Assembly (NCBI GenBank): GCA_030374805.1
Contig: JARGSG010000015.1
Location: forward strand, 682,001 to 746,000
Direction of reading: 5' to 3'
DNA length: 64,000 nucleotides
Source: Gracilaria gracilis
Lineage: Eukaryota; Rhodophyta; Florideophyceae; Gracilariales; Gracilariaceae
Shown here: positions 50,602-58,512 of the stretch, one piece after another
Numbering within the stretch: the stretch's first letter is position 1
How the letters are laid out: each line of letters begins with the position of its first letter
The notes under the pieces: model-generated
What the model was told of the DNA's origin: nothing
Databases searched by the model: none
What the model saw: the letters and a program-made list of their open reading frames with translations, nothing else
Made by a program: the position numbers and the translations under genes

Positions 50602-51846
50602 ATGTCCGCTTTTGTTAATGTCTCTGCTAATATATACACCGACCAGGATGATGGTGCTTTTCTTGTGCCCGATTATTGCCCTAAAGGTGAGCATTTTCGT
50701 TCGCATCTCGTCAACAAGCTGCTTGAAGCTGACTCTGCACACATCCTCTGTGATGTGGTGCTTCAAACCAGTGAAGGCCACGAAGTTCCTGCCTGTCGCG
50801 CGCTGCTCGCCGCTAGAAGTGATTTTTTCCTATCTTTATTCTTCTCTAACTTTGAAGAGGCCAAGCAGAAAACCGTCAAACTAAACGTCACTAAACAAGT
50901 TCTTCGTCACCTTTTGTTATTCGCTTACACGGGACATTGTGAATTTGTGAAGGAGGTTTTGCAATTTTGTGAGCTTGAAAGCATCCGGAAATCACACTGT
51001 GGTTTTCCACATCACTACCGACTCCCGGCTCTAGTTCAGCTAAGCGCTGCTGCTGAATACCATGGCTTTAAACTTCTTCATATATGGTGTGATTCCGCTT
51101 TGTATTCAATATGTGATAATCATGTCCGCTCAGCGTGTCTTGTGTTGCGCGCCATGAGTGATTATTGTGGAAGTCATCCAGCGAGGCATGATATTATAGA
51201 CACGGTTTGGGGCAACATCGAAGTCGCCTTTAATGTTCCTAAAAGTGTGTCATCAGGACAATCCGATAACAGCTCCAACGATGAGAGCTTCGACGATGAC
51301 GATGAGTGTTCGTCTAGCGATTCTAAGAATACTGATCCAAAAAAGCTGGGCATACTTGAGTTGTCGCCCACGGCTCTCGACACGGTGCTCTCCGGCGACC
51401 TAGAGCAAATTTCATGCCCCAATCGTCATGAGTATCTTTTCCAAAGCATTTTTTATTGGGTTACAAATGGAACTGCTTTAAAGCGAGGCTACAAGGTACG
51501 CACTAAAGAAACAGGTGTGGATGCAAACGGTGGCAATACCGATAATCAAATCGAAGGAAACGGCGGTGGCACAGAACCAAGTGTTGATTCAAAAGGTGGC
51601 GATACTGATGATGGAAGCCAAGAAGACGGCGGTGGTGCAGAACCAGGTGTTTTTTATGTGGATTGCGAGCGCATGAAATGGGGAAAGTTGTTCGCTAGCA
51701 GACTGAATTTGAAGCGCATGCGTATTCGCTTCGTCCATGATTATGTCATGCCAACAGGCTTGACCGGAGAGATCGATTTCGTGGATATGCTTTGGAATCA
51801 CGTCTTGTCGACGACGAGTGAGATCCGAGAATTAAAAGTGAAGTAA
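50602..51846 (+). CDS. BTB/POZ domain protein 3
   Basis: 414-aa BTB paralogue, closest to BTB1. The BTB fold is at about residues 47-115 (ILCDVVLQTSEGHEVPACRA, then FAYTGHCEFV). The BACK-like part has LSAAAEYHGFKLLHIWCDSA. An acidic Ser/Asp insert (about 215-245) precedes ILELSPTALDTVL. A second low-complexity insert of Gly/Asp-rich degenerate repeats (about 308-346, GGGTEP / GGGAEP) comes before the shared C-terminal block FYVDCERMKWGKLFASRLNL with MRIRFVHDYVMPTGL and MLWNHVLSTTSEI. BTB1 and BTB3 share this block almost residue for residue despite very different base composition, showing selection on it. It starts at an ATG. Confidence 0.9.
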   Translation: MSAFVNVSANIYTDQDDGAFLVPDYCPKGEHFRSHLVNKLLEADSAHILCDVVLQTSEGHEVPACRALLAARSDFFLSLFFSNFEEAKQKTVKLNVTKQVLRHLLLFAYTGHCEFVKEVLQFCELESIRKSHCGFPHHYRLPALVQLSAAAEYHGFKLLHIWCDSALYSICDNHVRSACLVLRAMSDYCGSHPARHDIIDTVWGNIEVAFNVPKSVSSGQSDNSSNDESFDDDDECSSSDSKNTDPKKLGILELSPTALDTVLSGDLEQISCPNRHEYLFQSIFYWVTNGTALKRGYKVRTKETGVDANGGNTDNQIEGNGGGTEPSVDSKGGDTDDGSQEDGGGAEPGVFYVDCERMKWGKLFASRLNLKRMRIRFVHDYVMPTGLTGEIDFVDMLWNHVLSTTSEIRELKVK

Positions 51847-52383
51847 TGCATACAACCGTGCTGATATCTTTGTCGCCTCTGATCAAGAGTCTACAATGTA
51901 GAGGGATAGAAAGTGTACAACGCTTAGTAGTCTCGCACAATGGAATTTGTCTCGCTAGCAGGTTTGTGGAATTGATGACAAGCGTTGCTCGGGTGTACTG
52001 CAGTCTGCAGCCCGTACAAGCTGCATTACGCTCTAGCGTGCTAGTGCGTGTCGTTCGGTTTCCTGTTGCGCATCGTTGCGACCATGATATCTGCAGCGGC
52101 GCGCATGAACGTGGCGAAGATGGTCTACCTTATGGCGGAGGCAGAGTAGAGATAGTGTTCAACGGGTTTCTGTGCTTCATTGAGACTGTCAGCAACTCTG
52201 ACGTCGGCAGACGCTGATTAGAAATGGGTCGCTGTGGGTGCACCGCATGTCCTTCTTTCGATGCGTCACGAAGGCGAGGTCCGCTGCGGCACGTGAGGAG
52301 CGCGGGAGGAATGACTATTGAAGTACGAGGCCTACACGGCAGCAGTCGTACCTTTCTACGAGGTAAAGTATTGCAGAAGCCGC

Positions 52384-52420
52384 TACCGTTGTATCTACCA
52401 AGTTGGTCGATACAACGGTA
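52384..52420. repeat. 37-nt nested palindrome with MYB-type cores
   Basis: Outer arms TACCGTTGTATC (52384-52395) and GATACAACGGTA (52409-52420) pair perfectly over 12 bp. Inside, ACCAA and TTGGT pair around a single G, with one mismatch between outer and inner stems. The outer eight bases TACCGTTG are identical to those of the palindrome at 32415. Confidence 0.75.
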
Positions 52421-52588
52421 CTGCAGCGTTTTACCCGAAAGCCGCGACTTGGCGCGCGATGATCGGCGACCGCGCACAGAACTGTCATGATGAATCTGCC
52501 TTGCAGGTTCTGTCGGACTTGTCGGTAGAACTATTGGCGCGGGACGCTAAAGGTTTATCTCAAGTGCGCTTGGGGGAAAGTGTCGCGA

Positions 52589-52613
52589 TCTCTCTCGAGC
52601 CTCTCGAGAGAGA
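52589..52613. repeat. 25-nt palindrome
   Basis: TCTCTCTCGAG (52589-52599) and CTCGAGAGAGA (52603-52613), perfect 11-bp arms with a 3-nt centre. It is dinucleotide-rich, so may derive from a simple repeat. Confidence 0.65.
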
Positions 52614-53641
52614 GAGCGATTTGCTTTGCTGCCAATGAGGATGATCCGTCAACATCGTCGATAACTCGCGTCCCGTTCACTCGATTCGTGCACTCTATTC
52701 TTCTTCTAATCTGCATGGACAAATCACACGTCCACGATGCGTTACCTGCGCTGAACGCTGCCAGGACGGAACATCTGTTCATCAACACGCATGGAATGTA
52801 GCCAAGCTACGCGATGTCCGCATTATTTAATACGGCCAACTAGCCCCCCGATCAAGACGCGTTTCATGGTTGGACTACCGCCAAGTTCAAAGGGCGAGGT
52901 GCTCCGTCGTTTGCAGCACACGAAATTGCGCCCACGAGAAGCGCATCGTCAAATCAATCTGCGGCACATTTCGAGGTAGGCTGCTCCGGGGGCACATATG
53001 AGCACGCATCACACGCAGAAGCACATCGCCCACGCATCGCTTTGGTCGCGTTCGCCAAGCGCTTGCGCTCCGCGAGAACACCAAACCTTCACAAAGAACC
53101 TTCGCTTGTGCTCTTCGTTCACCTCCGCGCTCACCATTACCAACGGGTCGGAGATGATGACCACGGTGATGATGAAACGATTTGATCGATACACTTTCCG
53201 CACCAAAAACTTCATCGATGACCGCCCGATCGTCCCGACGTCAGCATGAAACTTTCGAGCTTCGAGCTTCTGCCTCGTCAATGCACGTTCCGTCACACTC
53301 CGCCCCACCTCGCACGCTCTACGTTCAAAATCAGCGCCATCATGGCCTCCAACTCCGCGACGAAGAGACTGTCCCCACTTGCCGCCCCACGCTCACATTG
53401 TGGATGCGTCGGCTTTTATACCGCTCTACAGCGCCAGGCCGTTGAGCCATAGACTATCACACCATCACTTTCCATTATGTGCTTGTAATGTGCGCGGAGT
53501 GCGGCGCACAGAGTCGGGTTTCGCCGCTTCGAAATGGGTGTGTCTGCATCGACAAGGCTGCGACGGGGATGGCCGATATGGCAGAGCTCTACTGGCGGAC
53601 AAGCGAGGCGGGGGATGACAAAGTCCAAGGACAGCGAAAGT

Positions 53642-53851
53642 GGAGGGAGTCCGTGGGGGCAGTCCGTGGGGGCAGTCCGTGGAGGCAGTCCGTGGAGGCA
53701 GTCCGTGGAGGCAGTCCGTGGAGGCAGTCCGTGGAGGCAGTCCGTGGAGGCAGTCCGTGGAGGCAGTCCGTGGAGGCAGTCCGTGGAGGCAGTCCGTGGA
53801 GGCAGTCCGTGGAAGCAGTCCGTGGAGGCAGTCCGTGTAGGCAGTCCGTGA
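53642..53851. repeat. 13-bp minisatellite, about 16 copies
   Basis: Units of GGAGGCAGTCCGT repeat head to tail about 16 times. The first three and last two units are slightly diverged (GGGGG, GTAGG, GAAGG variants) and the middle is nearly identical. Since 13 is not a multiple of 3, all frames are read in turn, giving spurious 39-bp-periodic peptides on both strands. It ends about 33 bp from the stop codon of the Sel1-repeat gene, probably in its 3' UTR. Confidence 0.96.
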
Positions 53852-53884
53852 AGGCAATCATAGAGAGTAGCGATGCGACGCATG

Positions 53885-56416
53885 TCATTCTTGGGGATCA
53901 AAGACGCCTTCAACTTTCGCAGAAACCTGAGCAAACAGCCGTTGCGCTCGCACAGCATCCACTGCCACCCCTTCAGCCCCATTCCGAAGAAGCACTCCCA
54001 GATTGTACATTGCGTCCACATCCCCACCCTCCTCGATGGCCCTCTCGTACAGCCGTTGTGCACGAGCACCATCCACCGCCACCCCTTCTGCCCCATTTTT
54101 CAGAAGCACTCCCAGATTCACCATTGCATTCACATGACCACCCTCCTCGATAGCCCTCTCGTACAGCCGTTGTGCACGAGCACTATCCACCGCCACCCCT
54201 TTTGCCCCATTTTCCAGAAGCACTCCCAGATTGTACATTGCGTCCACATCCCCACCCTCCTCGATGGCCCTCTCGTACAGCCGTTGTGCACGAGCACAAT
54301 CCACCGCCACCCCTTCTGCCCCATTTTCGAGAAACACTCCCAGATTCACCATTGCATCCACATCCCTACCCTCCTCGATTGCCCTCTCGTACAGCCGTTG
54401 TGCACGAGCAGCATCCACTTCCACCCCTTCCGCGCCACTTTTCAGAAGCACTCCCAGATTCACCATTGCATCCACATTCCTACCCTCCTCGATAGCCCTC
54501 TCGTACAGCCGTTTTGCACGAGCAGCATCCACTTCCACCCCTTCCGCGCCATTTTTCAGAAGCAGTCCCAGATTCACCATTGCATCCACATTCCTACCCT
54601 CCTCGATAGCCCTCTCGTACAGCCGTTGTGCACGAGCAGCATCCACTTCCACCCCTTCCGCGCCACTTTTCAGAAGCACTCCCAGATTCACCATTGCATC
54701 CACATCCCCACCCTCCTCGATTGCCCTCTCGTACAGCCGTTGTGCACGAGCAGCATCCACTTCCACCCCTTCCGCCCCATTCTGCATAAGCCATCCCAGA
54801 TTCACCATCGCAGTCACATGCCCATCCTCTTCGATTGCCCTCTCGTACAGCCGTTGTGCACGAGCAGCATCCACCGCCACCCCTTCCGCGCCATCTTCCA
54901 GAAGCAGTCCCAGATTTAACATCGCAGTCACATGCCCACCCTCCTCGATTGCCCTCTCGTACAGCCGTTGTGCCCGAGCAGCATCCACCACCACCCCTTC
55001 CGCGCCGTCCCGCAAAAGATTTCCCAAATTGGTCATAGCCCACAAAAGCCCACCCTCTTCGATTGCGCTCTCGTACAGTTGTTGAGCACGAGCAGCATCC
55101 GCCGCCACCCCTTTCCCTCCTGTTTTCAGTAAATTTGCCAGCATGTTCATAGCGCGGGGTTTGTCTCGGCCTCCGGTTAAACTTCTTTCAAGCAAGCGTA
55201 CTATGTACTGCCATTCAACGCCTTCAGTACATTCGGATCCTGTTTGTGTGAACATCTCTTTCACCCTCTCGACCGCTCTCTCTTCTTGCCGGGTTGACCT
55301 TCCAGTTTTCTCCCGATCAAACATGATTCCATAGTGCAGAGCATAAGCAATCAAAGCATCAAATGATTCTGAACGACATAATAATGTCTCCATCAGTGCC
55401 CGAGTCTTGCTCTGATCAATCCGGGTCCCGTGTACCGATGAGAATAGTATTGTGTCATATAGCCTGTAGTCTGTCCCAGACAAATCACATCGAAACACAA
55501 GTTTCCCGCAGGCGGTCAAAACGACGTTTCTCAGTTGTTCATATGCTTCCGCCTCCACCTTTGATTCAGTAAGCGCACCGGACGGAGAAATGTAGCTCAC
55601 AAACTTGTGAACCAATTCAATCGCCAGTTCATCCGAAATACGATCGTGTCCCAAAATGAACTCAACACCCTCCTCCAATGCATCTGCGTTCCCAAACTCC
55701 CCTACAGCCGTCTCGTACAACAATAATGCCCTCTCCACACCAACACTGTCTCCTCTGCTGAACTTCTTCGCGTTCGCCACCAGTTTCTCCTTCTCCCCTT
55801 CATTATCATCTTCAAATCCAGCTCCGCGCTCATTATCGTTGACCCTTGAGTCTTCATATATCGAATCTCGAATCATGCTCATCACATGTATAACCACCGA
55901 AGACTCCGCCTCTTCGTAAGATACGGGAATTCTCGTCTGCTTTGAAAAGCTTAAGAACGCGTTGGTGAAACCCATATTAATATGCAGTGGTTCCAATCCC
56001 CGGATGGGGCTATTTTTCTTCAGCAACGAATTATGCTTCAACTCAAACATACAAATCTCCGTCCGGAACGGCTTCCATCCACTCCAAACCTCAAACCTTT
56101 CTTTCGTCACCGTTTTGTACATCTCAAATTCACCGTTCATGTGTTCAGAAGATCGCACCACCCTTAGTGGACTCTCCATGTAATGCTCTTCTTGCCACTC
56201 TTTCATACCCTCTAGTCGCCCAGTGAAAGCTTCTCGCCACCATTCCCAAACAAACTCCTCATTCTCAACCCGCACTGACACCCTCGCCATTATCCCAGTC
56301 CCAGCTTCCTCCTCATCAAGCAGAATCGTCATCTTAATGTTCTGAGGTCCACAAACCGGTTCAATGACAACTACAATCTCTGCAACAGCATCTTTCATCG
56401 TTTTGGCCTCCGTCAT
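53885..56416 (-). CDS. Sel1-like repeat protein, main open frame
   Basis: 843-aa protein from the first ATG. Residues 1 to about 440 are a charged region I do not recognise. About 445-835 are eleven Sel1-like (TPR-related) repeats of 36 aa, with the pattern NLGxLLxxGAEGVxVDAARA followed by QRLYERAIEEG. Sel1 repeats form superhelical scaffolds for protein-protein contacts, for example in ERAD and signalling. The last repeat is degenerate and the protein ends FDPQE. The frame stays open upstream of this ATG to a TAG at 56708-56710, beyond which the same frame continues open for over 200 codons, so the native protein may be longer. Repeat units are nearly identical in DNA, pointing to recent expansion. 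Long antisense frames over the repeats are artefacts. Confidence 0.85.
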   Translation of the reverse strand: MTEAKTMKDAVAEIVVVIEPVCGPQNIKMTILLDEEEAGTGIMARVSVRVENEEFVWEWWREAFTGRLEGMKEWQEEHYMESPLRVVRSSEHMNGEFEMYKTVTKERFEVWSGWKPFRTEICMFELKHNSLLKKNSPIRGLEPLHINMGFTNAFLSFSKQTRIPVSYEEAESSVVIHVMSMIRDSIYEDSRVNDNERGAGFEDDNEGEKEKLVANAKKFSRGDSVGVERALLLYETAVGEFGNADALEEGVEFILGHDRISDELAIELVHKFVSYISPSGALTESKVEAEAYEQLRNVVLTACGKLVFRCDLSGTDYRLYDTILFSSVHGTRIDQSKTRALMETLLCRSESFDALIAYALHYGIMFDREKTGRSTRQEERAVERVKEMFTQTGSECTEGVEWQYIVRLLERSLTGGRDKPRAMNMLANLLKTGGKGVAADAARAQQLYESAIEEGGLLWAMTNLGNLLRDGAEGVVVDAARAQRLYERAIEEGGHVTAMLNLGLLLEDGAEGVAVDAARAQRLYERAIEEDGHVTAMVNLGWLMQNGAEGVEVDAARAQRLYERAIEEGGDVDAMVNLGVLLKSGAEGVEVDAARAQRLYERAIEEGRNVDAMVNLGLLLKNGAEGVEVDAARAKRLYERAIEEGRNVDAMVNLGVLLKSGAEGVEVDAARAQRLYERAIEEGRDVDAMVNLGVFLENGAEGVAVDCARAQRLYERAIEEGGDVDAMYNLGVLLENGAKGVAVDSARAQRLYERAIEEGGHVNAMVNLGVLLKNGAEGVAVDGARAQRLYERAIEEGGDVDAMYNLGVLLRNGAEGVAVDAVRAQRLFAQVSAKVEGVFDPQE
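53900..55160. repeat. 108-bp tandem coding repeats of the Sel1 gene
   Basis: Eleven direct 108-bp units within the Sel1-like gene. Most adjacent units differ at only a few positions, many at the codons for the GG/GR/DG turn and the following two residues. The units nearest the N-terminus (about 54.9-55.16 kb) are the most diverged. Confidence 0.9.
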
Positions 56417-56707
56417 TCTGGCCTCAGTCGTTTCCTCCGAACAGCACCCAATCTGGATTCCGTACCAATCCCTTCCTTTCGTAACAACGTCTCGCCTAAC
56501 TACATTCCTCTCTTGTACATTCACCCTAATCGATGGAAAGGAGAGCACACATAGCGCTATTACATCAAAGCTTTCAGGCCCATGTTTCGAAACTTCATCG
56601 TCTTCACATCCCTTCCGACTCTCTATCTTACTTTCAAAGTACTCCTGTAGCTCCCATAACAGCCGAATATGGAACTGTCTCGAACGAATAGTTGCGCTTA
56701 CTTTCCC

Positions 56708-57157
56708 CTACTCAAGGCTATCACAAAGCGCTTTGCTCAGAAAGATTCCCCGGCCCTCCGCTCCACCTCCGCTTTCTTCACCACCCTCAACACAGCTTCG
56801 GAACCTTGATGCTAACTTTGATACCTCTTCCCCACTATTCATTGTTCCTTTCATTCTGTACACCCACTCCGCTAGGTATGAACGAACCGCTTCCATTCGA
56901 TACCCCATGAACGTCATCCCAAAGTTCATACCCCATTCGCAAATGCACTTCTCATCACCAAACTGATATCGTAGTCTATCTTTCTCCAACCTTCTCTGGA
57001 TTTCTCCCATGTGAGCCTGGCAGACTTCCTTCTTCCTTCCATGATCATCTGTTGCTTCTACCTCATTCTTTGCCGCTCCACCTTCGTTCTCCTCACCAAT
57101 GCCGTCCAACCACCTACTGTTAATCACTCTTGCCCACTGATCGTTCAGCGTCAACAT
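56708..57157 (-). CDS. Upstream segment in the same frame as the Sel1 gene, ending at an in-frame TAG
   Basis: From the ATG at 57157 this frame encodes about 149 aa (MLTLNDQWARVINSRWLDG..., ...WGMNFGMTFMGYRMEAVRSY, ...) and ends at TAG 56708-56710. It is in exactly the same frame as the Sel1-repeat frame, and no other stop lies between them (53 codons). Codons upstream of 57157 also stay open and look protein-like (VLKVGEVVDIWLALVAGDG), so an earlier exon may exist. It could be the N-terminal part of the Sel1 gene separated by a nonsense mutation, by an unrecognised intron over the TAG, or a separate small gene. No domain recognised. Confidence 0.5.
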   Translation of the reverse strand: MLTLNDQWARVINSRWLDGIGEENEGGAAKNEVEATDDHGRKKEVCQAHMGEIQRRLEKDRLRYQFGDEKCICEWGMNFGMTFMGYRMEAVRSYLAEWVYRMKGTMNSGEEVSKLASRFRSCVEGGEESGGGAEGRGIFLSKALCDSLE

Positions 57158-57998
57158 GAACTGTATTCCGTCTCCAGCAACAAGCGCCAGCCAAATATCC
57201 ACAACCTCCCCAACCTTCAACACGTGCCTGTTCCTCGATCTACCATGTCTCCATCTCGTTGAAAACGGGAACGAAGGTGCGAGTGATCCCTCCGCCGTCA
57301 CACCTTCTCCTTCATCCACATTACCCCTTGCTTTCGATTTCAAAGGTAATGACAGTTGTGGTATAATGCACAAAAATGAGAGAGTCCGAAGCAGTCTTGA
57401 GACGGGAGCGGCGGCAGCGTACAGTCTTGTGACTGTAATGAATCCGAACGGAAAGAAGGGGCGGAAGCACCGGGCGGTCGAGGGGAGAGTGGACGATTGG
57501 TATCACCAGGCACGTACAGGAACGTGCGGAAGGGTACGAACGGTCTGAGAAACCCAATAAAGGAGTAGCCGTGCGGTCTATCGTTAGTGCAAACTAGCGA
57601 AGAAGACGTTCGGCAGAAAATGCTTGTCGTTTACGATTGGGGCCTCTTGAGATCTGAGCTACAACTAAATATCGGGTCTGGGCCCCATTACTAACTACTG
57701 TACGATCGGTCTAATTTGCACTGTCACTACCAAGTCCGTACACGTGGCCAACTTGTACGCTGTGCCAACCCGTCCGCCACTTGATCACCAAATCATACAC
57801 GTGGCGGTGCCACGGCACCAGCCCATCGTGCACTACCCCTTCGTACGTGAACGGCCGTGTAGTACAGTGAGACCTCAATGGGTTGGTGCCACGTGGGTCT
57901 ACTGGTGCGCCTTGCTGGCTACACTGTACCCAATTGGTATTCTGTATTTTATAATTTCTAATTTCTAATTTATAGTCTAGGATAGTTTAGCATTGCTG

Positions 57999-58021
57999 GC
58001 CCATGACAGTAGGTCATGGGC
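57999..58021. repeat. Hairpin in the putative LTR
   Basis: GCCCATGAC (57999-58007) and GTCATGGGC (58013-58021) are perfect 9-bp arms around AGTAG. It lies just upstream of the CRE-like site and TATA box of the element. Confidence 0.65.
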
Positions 58022-58029
58022 ACAGCCGA

Positions 58030-58079
58030 TGACGTCATGCCCGCATGGGAGATCGGCGTCGGTGCACCTTGTATATATT
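58030..58079 (+). promoter_or_regulatory. Putative LTR promoter: CRE-like site plus TATA box
   Basis: TGACGTCA (58030-58037), a perfect palindromic bZIP/CRE site, is followed 34 bp later by TATATATT (58072-58079). GGTGCACCT occurs directly on both sides of the TATA box (58061 and 58082). The element's gag starts 430 bp downstream, so this suits an LTR U3 promoter. Confidence 0.6.
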
Positions 58080-58512
58080 TTGGTGCACCTCGCCTTCCCC
58101 CTCGGGTATTGTAAAGTCAGGCACCACTAGGGCAGTAACTATACCATCTTGGTCACTTACTACTCTATTACTATTCAAGTTTTACCGCGCGTCGACGTCT
58201 ACTACCGTACACCTACACGGTCTAGACTAGTTGCCCCGCCGTTTGCCCCTGCGGGTTTCAGGTGCCCTACTATCATATTGGTTGTGTGTTTTTCCCCTTT
58301 AGGTTGAGCCCTCGCGCGCTCCCTCTACCAGGCGGACCCCACACCTTATCGGTATTTGTACGACATTTTGGTCTCCCGACTTAGAAGTTTCTTGGTTTTT
58401 GTCGTACCTTTACTGGTGAACAGAAGACATTCGAAAGGATTCTGGAAGTTCACACACCTATTTGGTTTCGTAGGAATACTCGCGAAGCAATTGGATACCA
58501 CTATTGGTCACT

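Larger units (their letters stand above)
51847..53641. other. 1.8-kb gene-poor region with palindromes
   Basis: No supported gene. It contains a 37-nt nested palindrome (52384-52420) and a 25-nt palindrome (52589-52613). Many short overlapping frames occur without family features. Confidence 0.4.

Noticed and set aside
53479-54096. Repetitive frames across the 13-bp minisatellite on both strands
   Set aside because: A 13-bp unit reads through all frames and creates 39-bp-periodic peptides; non-coding minisatellite.
53873-54919. 348-codon plus-strand frame over the Sel1 repeats, and others to 55.1 kb
   Set aside because: Antisense image of the 108-bp repeats; periodic HHCIHIPTLLD-type peptide with no independent evidence.
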